Shown one piece after another: positions 7,680 through 15,036 of a stretch of 64,000 bases of DNA. Positions within the stretch are counted from its first letter, which is position 1. The number at the start of each line of letters is the position of its first letter. The position numbers and the translations under genes are program-made. The DNA comes from Ureibacillus composti (GTDB lineage Bacteria > Bacillota > Bacilli > Bacillales_A > Planococcaceae): assembly GCA_030348875.1 (NCBI GenBank), contig JAUCEP010000002.1:3737001-3801000 (forward strand), in the 5' to 3' direction. Under the pieces are notes generated by a model that made no database searches, was not told the DNA's origin, and saw only the letters and a list, made by a program, of their open reading frames with translations.

Positions 7680-9170
7680 TTATTCTTCAAACTTATTATT
7701 CCCTTTATTTCCGTTACCTTGATTAGCAGAGTTATTTTGATTTCCCTGTTGCTTGTCTGCTTTTTCAGCATGCTTTTCAGAAACTTGTTGTTGTTTTTCT
7801 TGAGCTTTTTGAGTAGTTTGTTCTTGTTTGTCATGGGCTTTCTCAGTAGCTTGTTGCTGCTTTTCTTGAGCTTTTTGAGCAGCTTGTTCTTGCTTCTCTT
7901 GAGCTTTTAGTGAAGCTTGTCCTTGTTTTTTCACTGCTGCTTGTTGCTTTTCTTCTGCCTTTTTAGATGCTTGAACTTGTTTTTCTTCAGCTTTTTTTGT
8001 AGCCTCAACTTGCTTTACTGCAGACTTTTCTTGTAGAGTACTAGTTTTTACTTCTTCATTAGTCTTAACAGCTTGTACTTGGCTAGAAGTTGTTATTGCT
8101 TGAGGCGCTTCCACTTTTTCTGTTACTTCAGTGGTATGGGTAGTACCTTCAGTATTAGTATTTGTTCCATTACTTACCGTAGCATCAACTTCTTCAGTAG
8201 TTACTGACTCTTCTGTCGTTGTACCTTTCTTTAAAGCTTTCTTGTCTAATTGTGCTAGCTTTTTATTTAATTTCTTTTCAAGCTTTTCTTGTGCTTTTAC
8301 AATGTTTTTTGCAATTGCTGCTTTTGCATTTTCGTTCTGTATTTTATCAAGTACTGCTTGTAAAGCTAGAATGTTTGCAGAGAACTTTGCTTCTAATGCT
8401 GCACGTACTGAATCAACTTCTTCCATTTCTTCCGTAGCTACTTCATTTGTCTCTTCATCATTAACAATAGCCTCTTCCGTCGTTTCACCTTCAGTTGCTA
8501 CATCTTCAGTTCCTTCACCTTCAAACACTTCTTCATCAGTTGACTCTTCTTCATTAAGGGCTGCTTCTTCGTATTTTTCTAGAGCAAGTTCTTGTTGATC
8601 TAATGCTTCCTGTAATACTTCTTTTGCTAGGTCTTCCTCACCATTAGACAGTAATGTACTTGCCTCTAAGATGCGCTCTTCTACAAATGAAGCAAGTAAT
8701 TCCGCTTCTTTCACTTCATCAAATGTAAAGGCTAATTGCACGTTCTCAACTAATTTCTTAACGAAGTAGAAAAAGTCACCCGGTAATAAAGATGGTTCTT
8801 CTGTTTCTTCAACAGTTGTATCTTCACCTTCAGTTGATTCTGTATTTTCAGTCTGTTCACTTTCTTCATTAATTGGTTCCTCTGTTAAAGTTGACTCTTC
8901 AGTTAGTTCATTGGTTACTGGTGTTTCCTCAAAAGCACCCTCTTCAGAAGTAGACTCGTCCACAACTGCTTCTGTAACTGTTGTTTCAACTGTGTGATTT
9001 TCTGTTTGTTGATTTACTTCTTGTATTTGTTCTGGGTTGTCTTGAGTAGTCGTTGTTTCATTTGCATATGTATGACCTGTTCCCAAAGCAAACGTAATTG
9101 CTCCTGCCACTAAACTCGCAGATAACACATTTCTCACGTTTTTGTTAATTAATGTATACTTGTTTGACAT
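7680..9170 (-). CDS. Secreted DUF5667-domain protein with KAQEKQ repeats
   Basis: 496 residues from the ATG at 9170, which follows GGAGGAATTTGTT. A signal peptide (VRNVLSASLVAGAITFALG, cut after HTYA) is followed by about 90 residues rich in Thr/Glu, then a DUF5667 domain around 130-200 (LLPGDFFYFVKKLVENVQLAF) and a second acidic linker. A helical region at about 260-310 (KAAIAKNIVKAQEKLEKKLN) comes next, then a long Lys/Gln/Ala coiled-coil tail made of KAEEKQ/KAQEKQ repeats. No LPXTG or membrane anchor is present, so it may be held by charge to the wall. Its leader contains a cyclic-di-GMP riboswitch, suggesting a role in surface or biofilm behaviour; that is inference. Confidence 0.8.
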   Translation of the reverse strand: MSNKYTLINKNVRNVLSASLVAGAITFALGTGHTYANETTTTQDNPEQIQEVNQQTENHTVETTVTEAVVDESTSEEGAFEETPVTNELTEESTLTEEPINEESEQTENTESTEGEDTTVEETEEPSLLPGDFFYFVKKLVENVQLAFTFDEVKEAELLASFVEERILEASTLLSNGEEDLAKEVLQEALDQQELALEKYEEAALNEEESTDEEVFEGEGTEDVATEGETTEEAIVNDEETNEVATEEMEEVDSVRAALEAKFSANILALQAVLDKIQNENAKAAIAKNIVKAQEKLEKKLNKKLAQLDKKALKKGTTTEESVTTEEVDATVSNGTNTNTEGTTHTTEVTEKVEAPQAITTSSQVQAVKTNEEVKTSTLQEKSAVKQVEATKKAEEKQVQASKKAEEKQQAAVKKQGQASLKAQEKQEQAAQKAQEKQQQATEKAHDKQEQTTQKAQEKQQQVSEKHAEKADKQQGNQNNSANQGNGNKGNNKFEE

Positions 9171-9247
9171 AACAAATTCCTCCATTATTATTTATGGGAA
9201 GAATTTCGAATTAACTCTATTATGTGTAAGAGTTTTTCTCATTCTTC

Positions 9248-9336
9248 ATTTGGTAGCCCAGCCATCCTAGTTTTTTCATAACCGTAGACCTGAAGCTTTG
9301 CGTCTCTATTTTTCAATAGATTTGCCTTTTTCAAAT
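9248..9336 (-). promoter_or_regulatory. Cyclic-di-GMP-I (GEMM) riboswitch
   Basis: Read on the minus strand, the segment has GGCAAATC, a GAAA-capped stem, GAGACGCAAAGCTTCAGGTC and later AGGATGGCTGGGCTACC. These are the successive conserved blocks of GEMM-I aptamers (GGCAAA, GACGCAAAGCC, GGCC, GGUAGCNGGG). It sits about 80-165 nt upstream of the start of the secreted DUF5667 protein, in the right orientation. A short hairpin with AACTCTTA follows, so the expression platform is not clear. Confidence 0.85.
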
Positions 9337-9543
9337 GAGGAACATATTAAAAGACACGTTCTCATTATCTAAGTTAAATATATAATAAATAACAACTTTA
9401 TTAAATACATATTATTTCCCATTAATATTTTTACATTAAAACCTCATTGTTTCGATCGACGATTTATGGACAATATTTCAATTAATTTGCGTCGTGATGA
9501 TTATCCATTATTTATGAAATTCCATTAAATTATTCAAAAAAGA

Positions 9544-9571
9544 TTGTATTTTTTTTAGAACTTAGTATAAT
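9544..9571 (+). promoter_or_regulatory. SigA-type promoter of the TerC-family gene
   Basis: TTGTAT, 16 bases, then TATAAT at 9566-9571. It lies 20 bases before the manganese riboswitch. Confidence 0.65.
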
Positions 9572-9590
9572 TTAATATAAGTTAGTTGAA

Positions 9591-9685
9591 TCAAAGGGGA
9601 GTAGTTTTAACAATAAAGCCGTCAATTCATGGGTAAGCCCATCGGTTTTATTGGCGACTTCGTGTTGTTAACAAGACCTTTGAAT
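9591..9685 (+). promoter_or_regulatory. Manganese riboswitch (yybP-ykoY family)
   Basis: Starts TCAAAGGGGAGTAG and ends AAGACCTTTGA, the conserved P1/L1 and L3 ends of the yybP-ykoY aptamer, with two internal stem-loops, one containing CATGGGTAAGCCCATCGG. The 5' TCAAAGG pairs with CCTTTGA to form P1. The same CCTTTGA is the left arm of the following terminator, so Mn2+ binding should hold P1 and permit transcription of the downstream TerC-family gene. Confidence 0.92.
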
Positions 9686-9732
9686 TATGAACTCTTTTTT
9701 GTGTTCATAATTCAAAGGTCTTTACTTTTTCT
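9673..9732 (+). terminator. Riboswitch-controlled terminator
   Basis: AAGACCTTTGAATTATGAAC and its complement GTTCATAATTCAAAGGTCTT form a 20-bp stem, then ACTTTTTCT. The left arm overlaps the aptamer P1 strand, making the structures mutually exclusive. Confidence 0.9.
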
Positions 9733-9762
9733 GAGATTTAATATTTTTATAGGAGGTTTAAA

Positions 9763-10515
9763 ATGGATTTATCATTATTTTTACAGTACGGTTCAATATT
9801 ATTAGTACTAATCGTACTCGAAGGTTTATTATCAGCAGATAACGCCTTAGTACTAGCTGTATTAGCTAAAGGCTTACCAGAACAACAACAGAAGAAGGCA
9901 CTAGATATCGGTTTAGCACTTGCCTTTATTTTCCGAATCGGTGCGATCTTCCTAATTTCGTTCCTATTTAATGTTTGGGAAGTACAAGCGCTTGGTGCCG
10001 CTTATCTATTATTTATTGCCATCAAACACTTCCTCAAGAAAGATCATGGAGAAGTAGAAGTAAAACAAAAGAGTTTCAAAGGCGCTGTTCTTCAAATCGC
10101 ATTTGCGGACATTGCCTTTGCGATTGACTCAATTTTAGCTGCTGTGGCACTAGTTATTGCTTTACCAGCTACAAGTTTTGGTCATATTGGTGGAATGGAT
10201 ACTGCACAATTTATCATCATTGTATTAGGCGCACTTGCTGGATTAATTGTCATCCGCTTCGCTTCACAATTGTTCATCAAACTATTAACTGAACGTCCAA
10301 GTCTAGAATCAGCTGCTATGTTAATTGTAGGTTGGGTAGGGGTAAAACTTGTTATGCATACACTTGCTCATGAAGCACTGCAAATCATTCCTCATAGTTT
10401 CGTAGAAGGTCCAATCTGGAATACAATCTTCTGGGTTGTTATGATTGGTATTGCTGTAGGTGGTTGGTTTGCATCAGGTAAGAAGAAAACAACAGAAGAA
10501 TCAAGCCAATCATAA
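9763..10515 (+). CDS. TerC/YkoY-family manganese exporter
   Basis: 250 residues, integral membrane protein with about seven hydrophobic segments. The TerC signatures EGLLSADNALVLAVLAKGLP (residues 20-40) and FADIAFAIDSILAAVAL (about 115-132) carry the conserved acidic residues of the metal path. Bacillus YkoY/MeeY proteins of this family export Mn2+ and help metallate secreted enzymes. The upstream Mn2+ riboswitch supports that role strongly. AGGAGG lies eight bases before the ATG. It is monocistronic, with a perfect terminator at 10547. Confidence 0.92.
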   Translation: MDLSLFLQYGSILLVLIVLEGLLSADNALVLAVLAKGLPEQQQKKALDIGLALAFIFRIGAIFLISFLFNVWEVQALGAAYLLFIAIKHFLKKDHGEVEVKQKSFKGAVLQIAFADIAFAIDSILAAVALVIALPATSFGHIGGMDTAQFIIIVLGALAGLIVIRFASQLFIKLLTERPSLESAAMLIVGWVGVKLVMHTLAHEALQIIPHSFVEGPIWNTIFWVVMIGIAVGGWFASGKKKTTEESSQS

Positions 10516-10546
10516 ATTAGCCAACTTTAACTAACTTATTTATCTA

Positions 10547-10589
10547 ACACATACAAATGTTCACTACAAAACATTTGTATGTGTTTTTT
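10547..10589 (+). terminator. Terminator of the TerC-family gene
   Basis: ACACATACAAATGTT and AACATTTGTATGTGT form a perfect stem followed by TTTTTT. 10590-10800 shows no further gene or clear signal. Confidence 0.9.
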
Positions 10590-10804
10590 GTTGTATTAAT
10601 AATTTCTACAAAATTACTCACTTTATTAAGACTGTTCTTGTTCTGTTTTTTCAACTATTATGTTAAAGATCCGCGAAAACATAGGGATTACTGCAAGATG
10701 AAGGATGAGATAAAGGTCTTTAAATTCCGATATATTCCGTATATAAAATATCGAGTGCAAAATAAATTTTACCGATAATATGTATTTGTAAAGGAGGGAC
10801 ATGA

Positions 10805-11668
10805 ATGTTACAAGAATTCAATAATTTAATGGACTACATTGAAACACATCTGACGGAAGAAATCTCCGGAAAAGATATTTCAAAAATTGTAGGACTATCT
10901 GATTATCATTTCAAAAGAATGTTTTCGTATATGGCTGGAATGTCACTGAATGAGTATATCAAAAACAGAAGATTATCCGTTGCAAATGTTGAATTAATTA
11001 ACGGGGCAAAAGTGACAGATATTGCCTATAAATACGGATATCAATCAATAGAAGGATTTTCAAGGGCATTTCGTGAATGGTGTGGTTTTTTACCTTCAGA
11101 AGTAACGAAAAACAAAATTCAAAAGTCATTTCCCAAGTTTACATTCTTTATAGATATACGAGGAGGAAAATCCATGGAATTTAAAATTGAAAGAAAAGAC
11201 AAGTTTAATATAGTAGGGGTATCAAAAAGAGTGCCAATTCAATTCGAAGGTGTAAATAATGAAATTTTAGAACTTGCCAAGTCAATTACCGAACAACAAA
11301 GAAATCAAATGCATCAACTAGCCGATCTATATCCACAGCAGGTTTTGAATGTATCCTTTGATTTTGATGAAGGTTTCTTAGAAGAAAAAGGATACCTAAC
11401 TCATATGATTGGTTTTGCAACAACTAAAGAAAATCCATACGATGATTTAGAGCAAATTTCTATTGAAGAAAGTCTATGGGCTATTTTCCCTAACCAAGGG
11501 CCATTCCCTACTACACTACAAGAAACAACTGCAAAAATTTATTCTGAATGGTTGCCTTCTTCAAATTATGAATTAATAGATCTCCCTGGAATTTCCTTTA
11601 CAAATCATAATGGTCCTTCAGAAAATGTATATAGCGAAATTTGGATTCCAGTAAAAGAAAAGAAATAG
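10805..11668 (+). CDS. AraC-family regulator with GyrI-like effector domain
   Basis: 287 residues. Residues 1-105 are an AraC/XylS DNA-binding domain with two helix-turn-helix motifs (GKDISKIVGLSDYHFKRMFS and VTDIAYKYGYQSIEGFSRAF). Residues about 120-287 form a Rob/GyrI-like effector-binding domain, starting MEFKIERKDKFNIVGVSKRVP and ending VYSEIWIPVKEK. Such two-domain regulators bind small hydrophobic ligands and usually control efflux or stress genes; none is adjacent here. AAAGGAGGGAC precedes the ATG. Confidence 0.9.
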   Translation: MLQEFNNLMDYIETHLTEEISGKDISKIVGLSDYHFKRMFSYMAGMSLNEYIKNRRLSVANVELINGAKVTDIAYKYGYQSIEGFSRAFREWCGFLPSEVTKNKIQKSFPKFTFFIDIRGGKSMEFKIERKDKFNIVGVSKRVPIQFEGVNNEILELAKSITEQQRNQMHQLADLYPQQVLNVSFDFDEGFLEEKGYLTHMIGFATTKENPYDDLEQISIEESLWAIFPNQGPFPTTLQETTAKIYSEWLPSSNYELIDLPGISFTNHNGPSENVYSEIWIPVKEKK

Positions 11669-11728
11669 TTAGCGATAAGAATGAGTAACAGAAATGTTAT
11701 TCTGATAAACTTTTCATTTACAATAATA

Positions 11729-11762
11729 GACCAGTTAGGAAAAACCCTACTGGTCTTTTTAA
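11729..11762 (+). terminator. Terminator after the AraC-type gene
   Basis: AGACCAGTTAGG and CCCTACTGGTCT form a near-perfect stem followed by TTTTT. Confidence 0.8.
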
Positions 11763-11856
11763 AATTGATATAAATCAACACTATCGCTAACAAAGCATCC
11801 TATTATGTAATACCTCAGAAGCTTTGGTTTCAATTTATTACAGAAACATCAGCTAA

Positions 11857-12228
11857 TTATTGAACAGTTATATTATCAAAAGGGATTGATTCACCATTTA
11901 CTTGAACATCTATTGCATGGTGTTTCGTATCTGTTGTTAAATAGAATATGTTTTGCTTTTCAACGTCATTTATTTGATTAGTTACATTAAACTTTATTAT
12001 TAAAGTATCCCCTTTTGTTTCTAAATCAGTTTCAACATCTCCACGTGAATAAAACACAATATAATAACCTTTTCCTCCATCAGTAATTGATTGAAGTTTT
12101 AAATTGGGATCAACTTCGGCTTGCACATTTTTAGGTATCTTTTCAATTTCCTTAAAACTCGATGTTGATGAATTACAAGCCGCTAAAATCGAGATTAACA
12201 AAAACACTAATAAAAGTATTTTCTTCAA
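11857..12228 (-). CDS. Hypothetical lipoprotein
   Basis: 123 residues with a lipoprotein signal (KKILLLVFLLISILAAC, lipobox ILAAC, Cys18). The mature part is small and beta-rich (LKLQSITDGGKGYYIVFYS, then DTLIIKFNVTNQ). No family is recognised. It is a single gene converging on the AraC-type gene. Confidence 0.7.
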   Translation of the reverse strand: MKKILLLVFLLISILAACNSSTSSFKEIEKIPKNVQAEVDPNLKLQSITDGGKGYYIVFYSRGDVETDLETKGDTLIIKFNVTNQINDVEKQNIFYLTTDTKHHAIDVQVNGESIPFDNITVQ

Positions 12229-12628
12229 TACATCTCCCCCTTCTAACAGTTTTCCTATTTCTATTACCTACATCCAATTTTGTACCTCTCCAATTTAAGA
12301 TGGCATTATGTACTTTACGGAGTTAGATGATCGTTTAAATTTTCGACTCTCTGTTTTGGAACTATATTTTGACATTTTATTTTTTATTTATGAAATTTTA
12401 ATTAAAATCATTTCTGTGCCCTTTTTAAAGAATATGCTTCCTTTCCAGTAAGTACCATATTTTAACGTACGAGAACTTTTAACTTTTTTGATCCGTGTTC
12501 TTTGAAATGTAGCCTTTCTAAAAAGTGTACTAAAATCAAAAAATTAATCGTTCATGAACTTCATGTGTCAACCATATATTGATTTTGTAATTAAGAATGT
12601 GCAAAAAAATGAGGAGGAACTATATATC
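12229..12628. other. Non-coding stretch
   Basis: AT-rich region between the lipoprotein start and the small plus-strand gene. It presumably holds both promoters, but no distinctive structure or small gene was recognised. Confidence 0.5.
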
Positions 12629-12877
12629 GTGCAGACAAAAGAAGTGCGTTTACGACGGATTCAACATCTTGCTCATGAAATCATGGATGAAATTAATTTA
12701 AGTGAAGAACAAAGACAATTCGAGGAATCAAGGATTGTAATCGATAATCTCTCCAGGGCAATTGGTGAATTAGCAGATCCATCTGGTTATTATTCTCTTG
12801 ACTATATTGAAGAAAAAGTCGAAAATGCCCATCGCCAGTTAATTAGAAACCCCAAAAAAATCAAATTTCACCTCTAA
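12629..12877 (+). CDS. Small hypothetical helical protein
   Basis: 82 residues from GTG 12629, preceded by GAGGAGG at 11 bases; the frame is open further upstream but without a ribosome binding site. The product is mostly helical and charged (TKEVRLRRIQHLAHEIMDEINLSEEQRQF). No family is recognised and no membrane segment or signal is seen. Confidence 0.55.
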   Translation: MQTKEVRLRRIQHLAHEIMDEINLSEEQRQFEESRIVIDNLSRAIGELADPSGYYSLDYIEEKVENAHRQLIRNPKKIKFHL

Positions 12878-12995
12878 CATTTTAGTATATCCTGGCTAAC
12901 CCAACTAATATATAACTCCGTTTTTTATAGAGATAAAAAATATTCGATAAATTTGAATGAAAATGATAGTTATTATCAATACTATAAATAATAAA

Positions 12996-13018
12996 AGGTA
13001 ACCAAATTTGGTTACCTA
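12996..13018 (-). terminator. Terminator of the DUF1540 gene
   Basis: AGGTAACC-AAATTT-GGTTACCT is a perfect palindrome. On the minus strand it is followed by TTTTATTAT, 10 bp behind the DUF1540 stop codon. Confidence 0.8.
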
Positions 13019-13026
13019 AAGAAAAA

Positions 13027-13182
13027 TTAATGCTCTGGTTTAAACGTTTTACAATCTGTTTCTTCACTATTAGATGCTTGTTCACCTTTATTACTTACTA
13101 CATAAATAGTATCTGCATTACATTTGTTTCCAGAACCCCAATACGTACAGTTATTTACTTCACAAAGAACATCTTGAGCCAT
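13027..13182 (-). CDS. DUF1540-domain protein (51 aa)
   Basis: A 51-residue protein beginning MAQDVLCEVNNCTYWGSGNK and ending CKTFKPEH. The pattern C-x4-C-x7-GNKC...C-x-x-F/H with EVNNCTYW is that of DUF1540, small cysteine-rich, probably metal-binding proteins common in spore formers. AAAAAAGGAGGTGTGATACT precedes the ATG and a palindromic terminator follows the stop. Function unknown. Confidence 0.85.
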   Translation of the reverse strand: MAQDVLCEVNNCTYWGSGNKCNADTIYVVSNKGEQASNSEETDCKTFKPEH

Positions 13183-13425
13183 AGTATCACACCTCCTTTT
13201 TTGTTATCATTGACAATTTTGAGGAGGTTGATACTTTTTTTACCTAAAGTTCAAAATATATTTAACATCTTTAATTGGTTGATGGGTCTTTTAAGTCCAA
13301 ATCCTTTTGTAGAAGAATGTTATTAAAAAATAGGTTCCTCAACAATCTTGCTTTCAAAGGATTTAATAGATCATCGTCCAAACAAAAATAGGCAGTCATC
13401 CAACATATAGACCAATAAAATAATA

Positions 13426-13459
13426 AAGGAGATGACTAAAGTTTTTAGGCATCTCCTTA
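13426..13459 (-). terminator. Terminator of the HPP gene
   Basis: AAGGAGATG and CATCTCCTT enclose a 14-nt loop, 30 bp downstream of the minus-strand HPP gene. The remainder of 13183-13487 shows no gene. Confidence 0.65.
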
Positions 13460-13487
13460 AAAATCTATGTACTAATCCTTAAATACT

Positions 13488-14054
13488 TTATTTCCAAAAT
13501 ATTGGATATACTCGGTCGCTTTGTAAATTATTAACGACGAGTGCCATTACTACAATTAGTACTGTTCCTAATAATATAGGCGTAAATAAAAAGCTCCAGC
13601 TATGTGCTCCTAATATAACAATAATCGGATTTCCTCCTGCAGGTGGATGAGTTGTTTTAGTAAGCATCATAAGTGCAATTGCTAAACCTACTGCTAATGC
13701 GATTGTCCACGGCTCATTTCCAAATAGTTGATAAATAATTATGCCAACAAGCGAAGAAATCACATGTCCTCCTATTATATTTCTCGGTTGGGACAACGGT
13801 GAATTCCAGACGCCAAAAGCTAATGTACAGCTTGCCCCAAATGGCGCAATTAGCCAGTTTGTTGACGTATTTGTAGTTAAGCTGATCAGTATAAGGAGTG
13901 TGATAAACCCACCAATAAATGCTGCTGTCACATCCTTCACGTTTACCTGAAGTGGATTTTCTGCTTGTCCCTTCATTTTAGAAAGAAACACTAAAATGGC
14001 AGGGCTTTTTTCTTTTGGCATCGTTTTTAAAACTTTGGTTAAAATATTAGACAC
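13488..14054 (-). CDS. HPP-family membrane protein
   Basis: About 188 residues with four or five membrane segments. The family signature THPPAGGNP is seen near residue 135, together with APFGASCTLAFG and SQPRNIIGGHV. Plant and cyanobacterial HPP proteins transport nitrite; the role in Bacillales is unknown. The start is unclear. GTG 14054 directly abuts AAAGGAG, so translation may instead begin at ATT 14045 (AAGGAGG eight to ten bases upstream) or at ATG 14021. Confidence 0.8.
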   Translation of the reverse strand: MSNILTKVLKTMPKEKSPAILVFLSKMKGQAENPLQVNVKDVTAAFIGGFITLLILISLTTNTSTNWLIAPFGASCTLAFGVWNSPLSQPRNIIGGHVISSLVGIIIYQLFGNEPWTIALAVGLAIALMMLTKTTHPPAGGNPIIVILGAHSWSFLFTPILLGTVLIVVMALVVNNLQSDRVYPIFWK

Positions 14055-14366
14055 CTCCTTTCTAGTTTATTTTCAATATTGTTTGAATAATCAATTAATT
14101 ATACAAAAATTCATTTCTATTATGCTAGATATTTTTTTTATGATCCGTAGTTTTTATAATCACTTTATTGTCTACATGTGATTCTTTGCTCCATAGTTAA
14201 GGTGAAATACGATTTTTTTCCGTATATATTGTAAAACCATCTAAAGTAGCGCCTAATTACCCATTTTTATTCACTTTTTAATAGATTATAGTTTTTTTTT
14301 TACAAATGATATGCTATTATTGGACCAGTTGACCAAATTCGATTTACAGTCAGTCGAGGTGAAGAA

Positions 14367-14936
14367 ATGAATAAAAAAAATAATATTTTAGAAGCAGCTA
14401 CTAGGTCTTTTTCGATGTTTGGCTACAAGGCAACTACAATTGAACAAGTAGCAAAACTTGCGAAGGTCGGAAAAGGTACAGTTTATAATTTTTATGATAA
14501 TAAGGAGCAACTGTTAAAAGAATCCGTTCTATTAATGATTGATGAAATGAAAAAAGAAACTGAAAACAACTTTGATCATTCTATTAGTTTTATGGAAAAT
14601 GTTCATCAATCGATTATTCGACTATTAAAATATCGTGAGCAACATTTATTATTTGCAAAATTATTAGAAGAGGAACGGCAGCTACAAACACCAGAAGTGA
14701 TCGAGATGATTTCGTCGATTAATCGAGAGATTGTTAATTATATATCCGAAAAATTAGGCTTGGCTGTTGAGCGAGGAGAAATTCGTCCATGTAACGTAGA
14801 GGTTGTTGCCTTCGTATTTTTAAAATCATATTTAGCGTTGGTTGTAGATTGGCAAACGACTTATTCTGAACCTTTAACAGAGCAAGAAATTGCAGAAGTA
14901 ATCCATCAAACAATTATAAGTGGTTTATCGAAATAA
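14367..14936 (+). CDS. TetR-family regulator
   Basis: 189 residues. The N-terminal helix-turn-helix is typical: ILEAATRSFSMFGYKATTIE followed by QVAKLAKVGKGTVYNFYDNK. The C-terminal ligand domain (residues 60-189) resembles that of regulators coupled to YhgE/Pip or MMPL-type genes. GAGGTGAAGAA precedes the ATG. It lies just upstream of a YhgE gene in the same direction, and a palindrome at 14969-14990 between them is the probable operator. Confidence 0.88.
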   Translation: MNKKNNILEAATRSFSMFGYKATTIEQVAKLAKVGKGTVYNFYDNKEQLLKESVLLMIDEMKKETENNFDHSISFMENVHQSIIRLLKYREQHLLFAKLLEEERQLQTPEVIEMISSINREIVNYISEKLGLAVERGEIRPCNVEVVAFVFLKSYLALVVDWQTTYSEPLTEQEIAEVIHQTIISGLSK

Positions 14937-14968
14937 GTTGCGTTAACTAATTTTTTTTAAGCTAAAAT

Positions 14969-14990
14969 GACCGAAAAACGGTTTCGGTCA
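14969..14990. promoter_or_regulatory. Candidate TetR operator
   Basis: TGACCGAAA-AACG-TTTCGGTCA, a palindrome with 9-bp arms, 46 bases before the YhgE start and directly after the TetR gene. It has no T-run, so an operator is more likely than a terminator. Confidence 0.55.
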
Positions 14991-15036
14991 AAGTTATTTT
15001 ATTGAGAAATAATATTATATTGGGAGGAAAACAGGA

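Noticed and set aside
8131..8598. Serine-rich reading frame opposite the secreted protein
   Set aside because: It is the antisense of a Glu/Thr-rich low-complexity region, a typical shadow.
10557..10778. 73-codon reading frame after the TerC-family gene
   Set aside because: It starts within the transcription terminator and has no ribosome binding site.
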